A stretch of 64,000 bases of DNA from Gnetum montanum. Taxonomy: Eukaryota; Streptophyta; Gnetopsida; Gnetales; Gnetaceae. Position numbers and translations under genes: made by a program. Positions within the stretch are counted from its first letter, which is position 1. Every line of letters starts with the position of its first letter. The stretch lies in contig MNCI01028846.1 in NCBI GenBank assembly GCA_015680685.1, positions 260,890-324,889 of the forward strand, given 5' to 3'. Below, piece by piece: positions 32,034 to 44,269 of this stretch. The notes under the pieces were generated by a model that worked only from the letters and a program-made list of their open reading frames with translations, did not search any database and was not told the DNA's origin.

Positions 32034-32946
32034 TGATGAGCGGCGAGGTACCCCTATGCTCAACCATACGAATACAAACGTTTCATGCACGATCCGGTTG
32101 AATTCCAAGGACTAAGTGCCTATGCGCCTTTGTGGAACAAGGACAGGTTGGTTGATCATTGTCTTCCCAAACTTACTTTTATGTCACGATTATATGGTTA
32201 AGTAAGTTTGAGGCATATGATTTTTATAGCTTTTATGTTTTTATGTCCTGCTGCTAATAAGGGAGGAGAGAGAGAGATAACTAAGTGACTAATGCAACTT
32301 AACTACTAATTAACTAGGCTTTAAACTAATCCTAACATCAGTATCCGTTCTCACTTGTCGTACACATCTTGAACTAGCGCAACACTACTGGAATTACCAA
32401 ACGCTAATCATTACTAGGTTAGCAAGTGTTACATGCATGCTCAAAGTGATTGTACTATGTGTGCTAATAATAGAAATGTAAAGTGCATAAAATAAAATAA
32501 AATAAATGCAGAAGAAAATAAAATAAAGGAAATGAGTAAGAAAACAAATCTCAAGTGCTACAAGGATGAATCCAAGAGCTCATCTTTATTTCTATGCACA
32601 AGGTGTGCTCAGGTATACAATGCTCAAATAAAGATCTGTCCACACTTAGACCTCTTGCTGTGGGCACTTAGAAAATACTCTAACTATAAAAGTTTCGCTA
32701 CTTGACTCCCAAAAGACTTCTAAAAGACTTCCCTTGAAAGACTTCCTTCCAAGACTTTCTCCCAAAATTGTGCACCTGGGCACTGTATTTATAGGCTTGG
32801 AAACAACTACTCTAATAATTAGAAAAACTGCCACTCTAATATGAGAGAAACGACCACTCTAATTTTAGAGAAACTACCACTCTAATAATTAGAAAAATTG
32901 CCACTCTAATAATTAGAATAAACCGCTAGAGTAACCGCTCTCATCG
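32034..32946 (-). repeat. Element D 3' LTR
   Basis: 913 bp, TGATGAG on the plus-strand left end. TATA box on minus at 32786-32793. Upstream of it (32811-32928) are five 23-24-bp units starting TCTAAT, with TCTAATAATTAGA palindromes; the 5' LTR has three. Confidence 0.9.
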
Positions 32947-32955
32947 TACCCCCAC
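32947..32955 (-). other. Element D polypurine tract
   Basis: Minus strand reads GTGGGGGTA right before the 3' LTR. Element C has ATGGAGGTA at the same place (51420-51428). Confidence 0.7.
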
Positions 32956-34144
32956 GACTGAATGAAAACTCATCCTCGAGTTCCTTACACAATATTGGGA
33001 AGGTATGGAATTATTGACTAATTGACAATTGATGGATGACAGACTCAACATGCCCAGTGAATGGATCAATAAGCATATTACAACATTAGTGTTCATGGCC
33101 ATTGTGGAAAACACTCATACATAAATGACATCCAAGCCTTTATTTGGTAGCTTGTAGAGAAAGAAAGAGAAAGAAAATAAAGCGTGTTGCTGCCAATGCT
33201 AAGATTGCACCTTCCGTTGTTTATCCATAGCCACGCTACCAAACTTGCTCCTTTCATAAATGCTCCAATTCCATTCCATCCTGAGTGCTTCCTCCAAGCC
33301 CAATCCATTATTTGTATGATCATCATCTGCACATACAACACAGTCACAAATGAGCAAGGATAGATAAACCATAATGCAATTGATACCTTGCCTCGATACG
33401 AAGCACATTGGCTGAGTTGTGGTTATGGTAGAAACTGGTTCAAAGATTTATCATAGGTGACTACCCAAGGTGCAGGGGCTAGGTGAATAGTAAAATGGAG
33501 AAAATTAAAAAGTTTGTGCCAAGGCCCCCATGACTAAGAGCGAACCTCCAATAGCTATAAGATGGAAAAATAGAAGGAACAAGAAAGATGGAAAAAAATA
33601 TCAACGGCAACGCCAATAAAATGGATGTCATGGATGGGGATGAAATAAGAAATGATTGATTGCAGAAAATGTTTAAGAGAAAGAAGTTAACAATTGCACC
33701 AAAAAGAAATGCTAGTGGGTCCTCCCCAAAGTAGGCTCATGCCTTTTATGCCCTGACAAACCCACAAACCAAAGAGTCCATAAGCTCTAGGAATGTCATT
33801 TGGAAGCAAGAGTTAAAAACTTACCCACAAGAATTCACTAAAGAAAAACAATGCATCAACCCAGAATGGACTAATGATAAAACTGACAATGAGGTGGAAA
33901 ATGGGAAGAAAGATGAAGAGAAGAGAATGGAATGGAATCCCAAGAACAAGGTTGTGTAAAGCCCCTTGTGTATTTTATGGTTAATTTGATTAAGTAGAAC
34001 TCATCCCAAATCCAAACTCAAACAAACCACATCCAGTGACCTCGCATCAACACACTTGACCAATCCATCCACTTGAAGCAACAAGAATGCTTTCACAAAG
34101 AGTCACCACCATTCCAAGGAGAGCGAGATGGAGAAGTAGGAAGC
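32956..34144 (-). other. Element D post-pol spacer
   Basis: Non-coding. Contains a TTCGCTCTTAGTCATGGGGG-like block (near 33520-33545) that aligns with the GTAAGCTCTTAGT block of A and C, and ends in the TACCTTCCCAA...GAGGATGAGTTTTCAT block shared with the end of C. I do not see the additional ORF; it may be lost or partly inside the gap. Confidence 0.6.
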
Positions 34145-34936
34145 NNNNNNNNNNNNNNNNNNNNNNNNNNNNNNNNNNNNNNNNNNNNNNNNNNNNNNNN
34201 NNNNNNNNNNNNNNNNNNNNNNNNNNNNNNNNNNNNNNNNNNNNNNNNNNNNNNNNNNNNNNNNNNNNNNNNNNNNNNNNNNNNNNNNNNNNNNNNNNNN
34301 NNNNNNNNNNNNNNNNNNNNNNNNNNNNNNNNNNNNNNNNNNNNNNNNNNNNNNNNNNNNNNNNNNNNNNNNNNNNNNNNNNNNNNNNNNNNNNNNNNNN
34401 NNNNNNNNNNNNNNNNNNNNNNNNNNNNNNNNNNNNNNNNNNNNNNNNNNNNNNNNNNNNNNNNNNNNNNNNNNNNNNNNNNNNNNNNNNNNNNNNNNNN
34501 NNNNNNNNNNNNNNNNNNNNNNNNNNNNNNNNNNNNNNNNNNNNNNNNNNNNNNNNNNNNNNNNNNNNNNNNNNNNNNNNNNNNNNNNNNNNNNNNNNNN
34601 NNNNNNNNNNNNNNNNNNNNNNNNNNNNNNNNNNNNNNNNNNNNNNNNNNNNNNNNNNNNNNNNNNNNNNNNNNNNNNNNNNNNNNNNNNNNNNNNNNNN
34701 NNNNNNNNNNNNNNNNNNNNNNNNNNNNNNNNNNNNNNNNNNNNNNNNNNNNNNNNNNNNNNNNNNNNNNNNNNNNNNNNNNNNNNNNNNNNNNNNNNNN
34801 NNNNNNNNNNNNNNNNNNNNNNNNNNNNNNNNNNNNNNNNNNNNNNNNNNNNNNNNNNNNNNNNNNNNNNNNNNNNNNNNNNNNNNNNNNNNNNNNNNNN
34901 NNNNNNNNNNNNNNNNNNNNNNNNNNNNNNNNNNNN
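34145..34936. other. Assembly gap (792 N)
   Basis: Run of undetermined bases inside element D, between the integrase tail and the post-pol spacer. Any reading frame drawn through it is meaningless. Confidence 1.
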
Positions 34937-36050
34937 GATAGGGTAGCTAATCGATTTTCATTTATCACGTTAAGGGTTACTAATTGTTGTTTCTGTGCTA
35001 GATCAAGGTCAAGGTTGAGGGTAACCTTTGAAAAGTTCTCAATAAATCTCCTATAGTAGCCAATATGTCCAAGGAATGACCGAATATCTTTGATAGTTTC
35101 TGATTGATGGGTAATTCCTTGGATAACTTTGATTTTCTCGAGGTCTACCTCTATCCCTATGTGTGAGATTTTATTCCCTAGTACTACACCCTCTTGGACC
35201 ATCAAATGGCTTTTTTGCCAGTTGAGCCTCAAATTGGTTTCTACACATCTTTTTAACACTTTCTCTAACCAGTCCACGACTTGATCAAAGTTTGCTTCAT
35301 AGGTGGAGAAATCGTCCATAAAGACTTCTACACCATTTCCTATCTGTTGTTGGAAGATGCATAGAACTAGTTGTTGAAATGTTGTAGGGGCATTACACAA
35401 GCCAAACAACATTTGTTTGTATGAAAACATTCCCCAAGGACTGATGAACGTAGTCTTGGCTTGGTCTTCTGGGGCTATTTATATTTTATTATATCCACTA
35501 TATCTATCTAGAAAACTATAATAGCGATGCCCTGCGATGGTGTCTAAGACTTGGTTGACAAATGGTAATGGAAAGTGATCTTTGAATGTTACCATATTCA
35601 GTAGCCTGAAATCTATGCACATCCTCTATTTGCCTTCCTTTTTAGGCATAATAACTAAGGGGTTAACCCATTCAATATTAGCAATGGGATATATGAACCT
35701 AGCCTTGAGAAGCTGTTTGATTTCTTCCTTGACTACTTGCTTCAACTTTGGGTTCAAATGCCTCTGCGGTTGCCTTTGACACTTCATGGAGGAGTCGGTG
35801 TAAATCCTATGTTGGCATATCCTAGGATCTATTCTAGCTAATTTGGGATATGACCAAGCAAAGGCTTTTGACCATCTATTGATTACCTTCAATAGTTCTT
35901 CTTTTTGTTGAGGAGTAAGCTTAGCATTGATAATTGCCGGTTTTCCATTTTTAAGGAACATGTATTCCATACTGGTGGGCAATGGTTTCAGCTCAAGGGG
36001 CTCCAACTTAAATTTCTCAAGGATTTCCAACTTTCCCTAGTTGACATTTT
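34937..36050 (-). pseudogene. Element D reverse transcriptase fused to integrase tail
   Basis: Minus-strand frame with only two stops: a TAG for Trp after MPKKEGK (near 35620) and a TAA in GYNKI*IAPED (near 35478). RT motifs are complete: LLKARFIYPIANIEWVNPLV, KDHFPLPFVNQVLD, FGLCNAPTTFQQ, catalytic FMDDFSTY, NWQKSHLMVQEGVVLG and FLGHIGYYRRFIENFSKV. Straight after FSKVT the frame continues with LNLDLDLAQKQQLV, the integrase C-terminal tail. RNase H and the integrase core are therefore missing by an in-frame deletion at about 35018-35028. Best preserved pol in the window. Confidence 0.9.
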
Positions 36051-36162
36051 CAAGGTTAAGACTTGGAAGTTGGTGGTGGACTTGCTCTAATGCATCTATG
36101 CTATCGATGTAAGCACAAGTCAAACCCTCCATTGGTTTCATGCATATGAGTGAATTGCTTTC

Positions 36163-36700
36163 TTAATCAGCTGTCAGCCACTGGGTGCCTTCTTGTTGTG
36201 TGGCTGCTGCATATAGGCATCTTTGTATGTTGATCACTTGTGCACACTGATTACATGCAGGCAATGTTAAACTTTGCACAAACCATGACCTCTGCATGCA
36301 ATTACACCCTGTGTCATTGTATGCGATGCATAGAACTTTCTTCTTCTTGATCTTTCTGAATGTAGTTTCCTTTGATATTTCTAAGGAAAGATCACAGATT
36401 CCTAGGTGTGCGTCGATGGTGCTTAGCCATGCTCTTCCCATTATGATTGGAAAGTCCCCCCTACCATTATTTACCTGAATCACTAAGAAGTCAGCTGGGT
36501 ACGACCACCCACAAATAGTGGTAACAATGTCTTCCATGAGTCCCAATGGGACAGTGATGGACTGGTTGGCCAACTCTAGATGGATGTTGCTCTTTTTTAA
36601 TGGAGGCATGTTCTAGGCCTTGGACATTTCTTAAGAAATCAAGTTGACACTGGAACCTGAATCTAAAAGAGCCTTGCACGGTGCATTTCCAGCAATTTGT
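36163..36700 (-). pseudogene. Element D aspartic protease
   Basis: Minus strand reads KALLDSGSSVNLIS near 36650-36680 with an intact catalytic Asp-Ser-Gly. One TAA, one TAG, then the open stretch 36163-36609: MPPLKKSNIHLELANQSITV, GLMEDIVTTICGWSYPADFL, IIMGRAWLSTIDAHLG. Typical retropepsin with the flap and hydrophobic-hydrophobic-Gly motif (IIMGRA). B and C copies carry changes at these sites. Confidence 0.85.
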
Positions 36701-36949
36701 AAGTATATTAGAGGACTCATAGAATTAGAGAATTTCCTAGGAAGGTGGCCAGCTTTGATCTAATCGGTAACAACATGTGTTAGCATGATCGTATGCATTG
36801 AGTGTGGTCGTTGAGTTGAAGGAGGATTCAAAGTTTTGATTGATACTGAGACATCTAAGGAATCAGCCGCTTGTGATTATAAGGGCTTGGTTGGATTGTT
36901 GGTTCTAAAGAAAGGTCTTTTCTTGATGTGGTTGTTGGAACCAGCAGTA

Positions 36950-39335
36950 GGTTGAGAGTTAACAGTCCTCATGGTGTTACGTTGCTATGGCTGGGTAGAG
37001 ATTTCACCTTGCATCGTGGGATCAGGTGATAGTGGAGCTATTGGTGAAAGAGATGCAGCTAGATGAGAAGGATGATATGGTTGTGGAATATCACCTCTAG
37101 AAGACAGAGTCCTATAATACTAATGGGCTTGGTAGTAAAGTTGAGGAGTGATGTGACTAGTAGAGTCATGTGGGGAGATTGGATGCTGCACATAATATCC
37201 ATACAGGTCAGGTTGCTAGTAAGGATATTGTTGCCTTGGTGGTGGCATTCCCCATGATTGTGGGTGCTGCCACTATTGATATTGCTTAATCGGTTGTGGT
37301 GGAGTTCCACTAGGATAATATGTTAAGGGTTGGTGGAACTAACTTAGGTTACCTTGAGGATAAGATAACCTTCGGGGTATTTGCCATTTGTTTAATCATG
37401 GGTTGAGTGTATACACCTTAGACTCCTATAGATGTGAGATTACAGGGCAACATCCCTTAGGATGGTCATATTGACATATCTCACATCCACTATCATTGTC
37501 TGTTTTCAAATCCACAACCTCTTCAATGATGGCAACTTTGCTCTTACCCTTGCTATGTGAATGTTCAGCGTCTCTTTTTTTTTCTTTTTTTGCAATCACT
37601 ACCTTGCTCTCGAGACTCCTCTACTATTTTAAGAACAGTTTGAAATCTATTGTCTATGGAATCCCACATTTGGTATACCTTTGCTGAAACTTCTAATGTC
37701 ATCTTTTGGATAGGCAAATTTTTCCTATTCACCATCTCTTCGAGTGGTGACTCTTCTTCATCCTCACAAAGTCTTACTCCCCTCTTCTAGAGGGAAGGAT
37801 CTCGGTTATACTCTTCTACACTTTCTCTCTTTTGTAGCTCACCTTCTTCCTTGGCAACTTGCTTCAATAGTCTTAATTTAATGGGACCTAAGCTTGGATA
37901 GTCTCCCTTGGGCATAAGTCCCAAGGGTTTTTCTCATTTCATGCCTAAGCCCATCCATGAGATGGCATAGTTGATCCCTTTGTGAATAACCATGGCCAGG
38001 ACAATGGTGTAACAGTGCATATATCGACCCATGGTAGCATCCAAGGGTTCATGTCCTCCTTGTTTCTAGCCTTGGATTTACTTTTGCAAGTTAGGCACTC
38101 AGGAGTACATTTGGTACTTGTCATTAAATAGTTCTAACATAGTACTCCACTTACGAATGGCTTTCAGTTCTAAAGAATGGTACCAACTTTTCGCTTCTTT
38201 AACTAGTGTCCATGGAAACAACTTAAGGTTTTTCCATTTATTCTCTATATTTTGTAAGGCACATGCATCATGGAATGCTTGTAAGTGATTCTGAGGATCA
38301 ACATTATATCCCCCTTCAAATCGTGGGATATTGTTTATATCTAATCTCTTGATCCTACTATCTTTTTGGTGTCTTGTTGGAATTCTAACAGCCTCAGTTA
38401 TGTCTAACATACTTCAAGTAGCAAGTAGGGGTTCATCATGATCATCTCATCCATGGTGTCTATGATTCCTATGTTGTTCCCTACTCACCCTTCTTCTATG
38501 TCATGACTCTCTAGAGTGCTCTTGTCCTCTTTCCTGGCTGTTTCGTCTATGACTTCCACTTTGCCTACCTTTATCCCCATGGTATTTTTCTTTATGACCA
38601 TGTCTGAATATTGAAGGAGAGGGTGAAGGAGATGATGAAGGTGAAGAAGAAGGAGAACCATCACCATGATGGTGTCTGCTACCTTCTCTTCTGCAGTCTT
38701 GGCCTCGATCATGATTATGATCAGAATGTCCACCTTTATCATGAGTTCGTGTTTCTCTTTTGGATCCTTTGTGCCTGTGGGTATTAGGACCTAGGTTATG
38801 AATAGTGGAATGAAGGTCCTGATACACAACCCCTTGGCCAAAGTCAAGGGGAGGAACATCGTTTTGTGGCTAACTACCTAAGGTAGGTTCACCACCCTCA
38901 TTTTTGCTTAAGACATGTGGGGCATCCTGGGACCACTTACCCTTCAAAGACTTATGATGTCTCTCTTGTTGCAAGTCCCTTTGACTTTTTACCTCTGTGG
39001 GATGGTATTCTCTTAAGTTATGATCTTGCACAACATATTTTGCTTGTAAGTGTGACATGCCAATTTGTGTGAGAGCACGAAGAAGCATGCTCGGGATTGA
39101 ACGATTGGGAGGTAACACTATGTTACCTTCTAAGTCTCGCCAACACAGTTGTTCATCTTGAGGGGGATAAAGATGATGTCTGGTATATACTCATCAGGAT
39201 GAATATATACCACTCAAACTTGTTGAGGGATTGGCAGATCAAAGTCATGTATATTACGCCGCCAATTGTTTTTTGTTTCAGACCTAGGTGGTGAGGCGCT
39301 TTCATACGAAGAAGGAGAAATATTTGTCTGTTCAA
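36950..39335 (-). pseudogene. Element D gag
   Basis: N-terminal part at 38870-39335 (VVYIHPDEYIPD, then NRSIPSMLLRALTQIGMSH). A His/Arg/Asp/Ser-rich low-complexity stretch follows at 38501-38827. The capsid-like domain is open at 38099-38410: IPTRHQKDSRIKRLDINNIP, NHLQAFHDACALQNIENKW, KEAKSWYHSLELKAIRKW. Zinc knuckle GCEICQYDHPKGCC at about 37455-37496, CX2CX3HX4C in spacing. The C-terminal spacer is Pro/Gln/Tyr-rich. Frameshifts and stops break it into pieces. Confidence 0.8.
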
Positions 39336-39437
39336 TGTGCAATGTACTCTTGTTTATTATTTTCTCAATCAACCCTAAGGGCTAGTTCTAATGATGTGAA
39401 TGATTTTTTATATTCTAGTTAGCACACAAGCAACTAA

Positions 39438-39456
39438 GTCCCCGACAACGGTGCCA
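39438..39456 (-). other. Element D primer binding site (tRNA-Asp)
   Basis: Minus strand TGGCACCGTTGTCGGGGAC directly inside the 5' LTR; two changes from TGGCGCCGTTGCCGGGGAC, the complement of the tRNA-Asp 3' end. Confidence 0.85.
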
Positions 39457-39457
39457 A

Positions 39458-40286
39458 TGATGAGCGGCGAGGTACCCCTACGCTCAATCGTACGAATACA
39501 AGCATTTCATGCACGATCTGGTCGAATTCCAAGGACTAAGTGCCTATGCGCCTTTGTGGGTTGGTTGATCGTTGTCTTCCCAAACTTACTTGTATGTCAC
39601 GATTATATGGTTAAGTAAGTTTGAGGCATATGATTTTTATAGCTTTTATGTTTTTATGTCCTGCTGCTAATAAGGGAGGAGAGAGAGATATAACTAAGTG
39701 ACTAATGTAACTTAACTACTAATTAACTAGGCTTTAAACTAATCCTAATATTAGTATCCATTCTCACTTGCCGTACACATCTTGAACTAGCACAACACTA
39801 CTGGGATTACCAAATGCTAATCGTTACTAGGTTACCAAGTGTTACATGCATGCTCAAAGTGATCGTACTATGTGTGCTAATAATAAAAATGTAAACTACA
39901 TAAAATAAAATAAAATAAATGTAGAAGAAAAAAAATCTCAAGTGCTACAAGAATGAATCCAAGGGCTCATCTTTATTACCATACATAAGGTATGCTCAGG
40001 TACATAATGCTCGAATAAAGATCCATCCACACTTAGACCTCCTACTATGGGCACTTAGAAAATACTCTAACTACAAAAGTTTTGCTACTTGACTCCTAAA
40101 AGACGTCTAAAAGACTTCCCTTGAAAGACTTCCTTCCAAGACTTTCTCCCAAAATTGTGCGCCTGGGCCTTGTATTTATAGGCTTGGGAGCAACTACTCT
40201 AATAATTAGAAAAACTACCACTCTAATTTTAGAGAAACTGCCACTCTAATAATTAGAATAAACCACTAGAGTAACCGCTCTCATTA
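39458..40286 (-). repeat. Element D 5' LTR
   Basis: 829 bp. TATA box on minus at 40173-40180. U3 array of three TCTAAT units at 40198, 40222 and 40245, two fewer than in the 3' LTR. The rest is highly similar to 32034-32946, so D is the youngest of the large elements here. Confidence 0.9.
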
Positions 40287-40649
40287 GTAAGCCAATAGTG
40301 CTACAACGTGTTCAGGATGTGTACGACAAGTGGGAATGGATGCTTACGTTAGGATTGGTTAGATATTAATTAGTTATTAGATTAGTTAAACATTTAATTT
40401 CTTTATTCTTATTCATTAGGAAACTCAATTTATAAAAGATAAAATGATAAAGAATTATATACCTCACTTGCAGTTAACCATACACTTATACTTCATAAGT
40501 GGAGTTGAGAAGACAATGATTGCAATGGTTAGATTCACCTCCTAGAACCAATGTACTTAGAAACCAAAATTCTTCCAAATTTGACTAGATTGTTGAGTGA
40601 ACACTAGTGATTTGTATGGTTGGGCATAGGGTATACTTACTACTCATCA
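40287..40649 (+). repeat. Element C 5' LTR, second part
   Basis: Continues the LTR after element D with the AATAGTGCTACAACGTGTTCAG-like block found at 51910 in the 3' LTR, and ends CTCATCA (40643-40649). Confidence 0.9.
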
Positions 40650-40672
40650 TTTGTGTCATTGCCAAGGACTTT
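40650..40672 (+). other. Element C primer binding site
   Basis: TTTGTGTCATTGCCAAGGAC follows the LTR; a mutated tRNA-Asp-type site. Confidence 0.7.
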
Positions 40673-40819
40673 AGTTAGCTACATGCACTTTCTAAGACTT
40701 AGTGAAAATTATTCAACATCATTGGATTGAACCTCAAAGTTGCAATCATCCAAATAATACTAATAACTGTAAAAAGCACATTGCTATTTTTGTTTAATCC
40801 AAAATGTCTTTTTTTCATA

Positions 40820-43150
40820 GGGATGATTCTCTGCCAAAATTCAAGCACATATCCAATCAAAGGAATGAACGATCAAATCAGCAAGTGCCCCCACAATGTC
40901 GAGTGGTATATACTCATTGTGATGAGTATGTGCCTGAGTTCACCTTTGTCTTGCATTAAGATGAATAGATTTGATGGAGGGACTTGGAGGAAAACATTAT
41001 ATTACCGCCTGATTGATTAGTTCTTGCAATGCTCTAATAACTCTTATGAGGTTGGGCATCCAGGGGCTTCATGTTGAATCATTATGCAAGACCACAACTC
41101 TAGGGATTACCATCCCATTGAGGCACAATGTAAAAGAGATCAACAATAGGAGAGGCGCTATGAAGCTACAAAGGAAAAAAAATTTCATAACCCCTTGTTC
41201 CAACTAGGTAAAAAAGATAGTGAGGATCTCTTCTCTACGGGTTCTCATTTTACTAAGTCTCCTTCCCTTGGTTTTGATGAAGGGGGCTTGAACCAAAACT
41301 TGCAATCCACTATAAACAATCGTGGTTTAGGCAAGAATGGTTCCCATGATCATGGGGGATCCAAAGGTGGGAGTCATGGAAAGGACAAGGACAAGAATCA
41401 TGATGATGATTGTGGTTGTGACCATCAAAGAGTGGGTGGTAGGCACTGTGGTGGTGGTAATCATTCTTCCTCTTCACCTTCGTCATCCTCTTCTTCTTCC
41501 TCTAGCTCCAAACAAAGCCACAGAGGACATCATCATGATGAAGGTGACCAATGGGATAAAGATGATCATAGGACCCACTAGAATAGTTGAGATTAGGGGC
41601 ATGGACAATCAATGGAGGCCCACCACTATGAAATAAGGGATAACAGAGGGCATCATAGGCATCATGGCCATCACAAAGGTAATGACTATAATGAGCCTTT
41701 ACTTGTAACTCAAAATATGTTAAATATCATAAAGGCAGTGAGAATTCCAATGAGGCATGTGAAAGATAATCAGATCAAGCAGTTGGATATGAAAAATATC
41801 CCCAAGTTTGAAAGGGGATACAACTCAAATCCACAAAACCATCTTTAATTCTTTCATGATGCTTGTGCCTTGTAGAACATGGAGAATAAATGTTAGAAAT
41901 TAAAGATATTCCCATGTACACTTATCAAAGAAGGTGAAAGTTGGTACTAGTTCTTAGAGCTAGAATCAATCTGTAAATGGAGTATGATGCTTGAGCTCTT
42001 CAACAACAAGTATCAAATGTACTCCTAAGTGTCCAACTAGAGAAAGTAAATCCAAGGTTGAAAACAAAAAACACATGAACCCTTGGACATAACCATGGGT
42101 AGGTACTATTCCTTTTTGCACCAATGTCCCAGCCATGATTATTCTCAAAGGGAGTAGCTTCACCATATCATAGATGGGCTTTGAACAAAAATGAGGAGAA
42201 CTCTGTGGTTTATGCCCAAGGGAGACTTTCAGAACTTAGAGCCCATCAGATCCAAAGGCTAATAGAGTAGGTTGCCAAAGAAGAAGGAGAGTTGAGAAAA
42301 AGAGAAAGTGTTGAGGAGTACAACCAGGACCCTTCCATCAAAAAAAGGGAAGTTTGGTTCTATGACAATGAGGAGGAGGCATAACTTGATGAGGTGATGT
42401 AGCAAAAGACCTTGCCAATTTAGGAATTTTCCTCTAAAATTTTGACTAAGATAGACAAAATGTGGAACTCTTTGGATGAAAAGTTTCAAACCCCTCTAAA
42501 AATAGCAGAGGAATCCAAACAAAAAAGTAGTGATTGTGATCATAGGAGAAGGAAGAAAGTTGAATATTCCCACCGAAGGTGTAAGGGCAAGGTTGCTGTA
42601 GTAGAGGAGGTTGTGGAGTCCAAAACAGATGATGATGATGGGTGTGACATCTACCAATATGAACATCCTAAGGATGTTACCCCATTATGTCACACTTGCA
42701 GGAGTCTAGGGTATATGCTCTAAATCTAAGATTGGCATGAAGGCAAGCACCCAGAAAATTACCTTATCCTCAAGGCAACCATAGGCAATTCCACCAACAA
42801 TAAGCCTACTATCCAAGTGGAGCTCCACCACAACCTTATGAGCAATACCATCAGTGGTAGCATTCACCGTTAAGGGGAATGCCATCATTAAGGTGGTAAT
42901 ACCCTTATAGGTAGCCTAATCCATATGGGTACTATGTTTAGTAGCCCATTTCTTTGTGTGACTCTTCTAGTCATGCTTCATTCCAACATCACTACTATCC
43001 TTCTGAGTACCACAGAGCCCAATCTCTAAGAGAAGAATCCTCATTTTCTCATTGTCCTTTTCATCCTTCTACACATGTCCCTCTACCCTCAACTCAAGTA
43101 TCGCCTACTCCATCAATGCAAGGCAAAATTCTAGCCTATCCATAGCAATG
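40820..43150 (+). pseudogene. Element C gag
   Basis: Begins near 40820 with a VVYTHCDEYVPEFTFVLH block (about 40905-40960). A Gly/His/Asp/Ser-rich stretch at 41330-41580 (SHGKDKDKNHDDDCGCDHQR, then a run of Ser) is longer than in D. Capsid-like domain at 41690-42030: AVRIPMRHVKDNQIKQLDMK, then NPQNHL and KWSMMLELFNNKYQMYS. Knuckle remnant GCDIYQYEHPKD near 42643, with the second Cys lost. Many TAG stops. Confidence 0.75.
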
Positions 43151-43339
43151 TAACACTACTAGGGTTGTTAACTTACAATCGGCTCCTTAGTTGAGTGGTT
43201 TGGAAAACAAATCCTGAAAAAGACCATTCTTCTAAACCAACAGTCCTACAAGCCCTCATAGACTTATGCAACTGATATCCTTGCTTCTCCCTCATCCTCT
43301 ACATCTACTCCATTCAAGTCCCCTTCAAACCAAGCACCT

Positions 43340-43830
43340 TCTAAAGTGCATATCGTCATGTTGACCCATGTGGTAACCAATTGGATAAAGGTTGGGTACA
43401 TTCCCAGGAAAAGATCTGATCTTGGGAGTCCCCTTATTTACCTACAGATCATTGGGAATGAGCCTTACAAAGCTCCTCTAGATTTAGGTTCTACTATAAC
43501 TTTGATTCTCATGAGAATTACAAAGCTTGGAACCTACCCCATTCAAGAAGAGTAACATCCATCTTGAGTTGGAAAAATAGTCCATCACTATTCCCTTGGG
43601 ACTAGTGGAGGACATTGTGATCACCATCTATGGGTGGTCCTATCCTATTAATTTCCTAGCGATTTGGGTTGATAATTGTAAGGGGGACTTTCCTATCATC
43701 ATGGGAAGGGCTTGGCTAAGTACCATGGATGCATAGCTAGACATCAGAGATCCTTCCTTGGAGATTTTCAAGGAAAATGCATTTGGAAAGATAGAGAAGA
43801 AGAAAGTTCCATGCATCATGTATAGTGATA
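43340..43830 (+). pseudogene. Element C aspartic protease remnant
   Basis: Reads VTNWIKVGYIPRKRSDLGSP, then KAPLDLGSTITLI, where the Asp is kept but Ser of the D-S-G triad is Leu. Then, after a frame change, GLVEDIVITIYGWSYPINFL and IIMGRAWLSTMDA. Stops precede and follow. Confidence 0.75.
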
Positions 43831-44269
43831 CAAGATATAACTATGTGCAAAAGTACATCACTCATAGCATGCAGATAGTATGCAAATGAGATAGAAATTC
43901 AAAGGTGCCTGTATGTAATAGCCACAAAATAGAAGGGCACCTAGTGGCTAATGGTTGATCCTAAAAGTAGCTCAACTCTTTGTATGAAACCAAATGAGAG
44001 CTTAATGAGTGCCTATGTTGAAGGCATGGGTGAACTAGAATGAGTTCATCACTAACTCTTTGATGATGAACATGATGACACTTATTGGGGAGAGTTGAAA
44101 ATCCCTAAAAGCTTTAAACAGGAGGCCCTTGAGTTGAAAACTCTACTTGCCAACATAGATTATGTTTTTCTGAAAAATGATAAGCTAGTAATAATCAATA
44201 TCAATCTTCTCCTAAATAGACATATAAGCTATTAAACGTGATCAAAAAATGGCTAACAACCTTTGCTTG

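Larger units (their letters stand above)
32034..40286 (-). mobile_element. Element D: Ty3/gypsy element nested in the 5' LTR of C
   Basis: Minus-strand element with 5' LTR 39458-40286, 3' LTR 32034-32946, primer binding site 39438-39456 and polypurine tract 32947-32955. Target duplication GAAAC (32029-32033) / GTAAG (40287-40291); the intact 3' LTR of C has GGTAAC at this place, so each copy differs from an ancestral GTAAC by one base. It lacks RNase H and most of integrase. A 792-base gap hides part of it. Confidence 0.9.

Noticed and set aside
34073-35056. Long open frames on both strands through the N block (327, 284 and 445 codons)
   Set aside because: Most of each frame is undetermined bases. 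Only the minus-strand segment 34937-35430 has real coding content, and it is annotated as element D RT.
38485-38827. Overlapping frames rich in Met/Ile/Val or His/Ser
   Set aside because: Two frames over the same gag low-complexity segment. Only the His/Ser/Arg frame agrees with element C.
41337-41636. 99-codon frame overlapping the gag His/Asp stretch in C
   Set aside because: An alternate-frame shadow of the gag low-complexity region.
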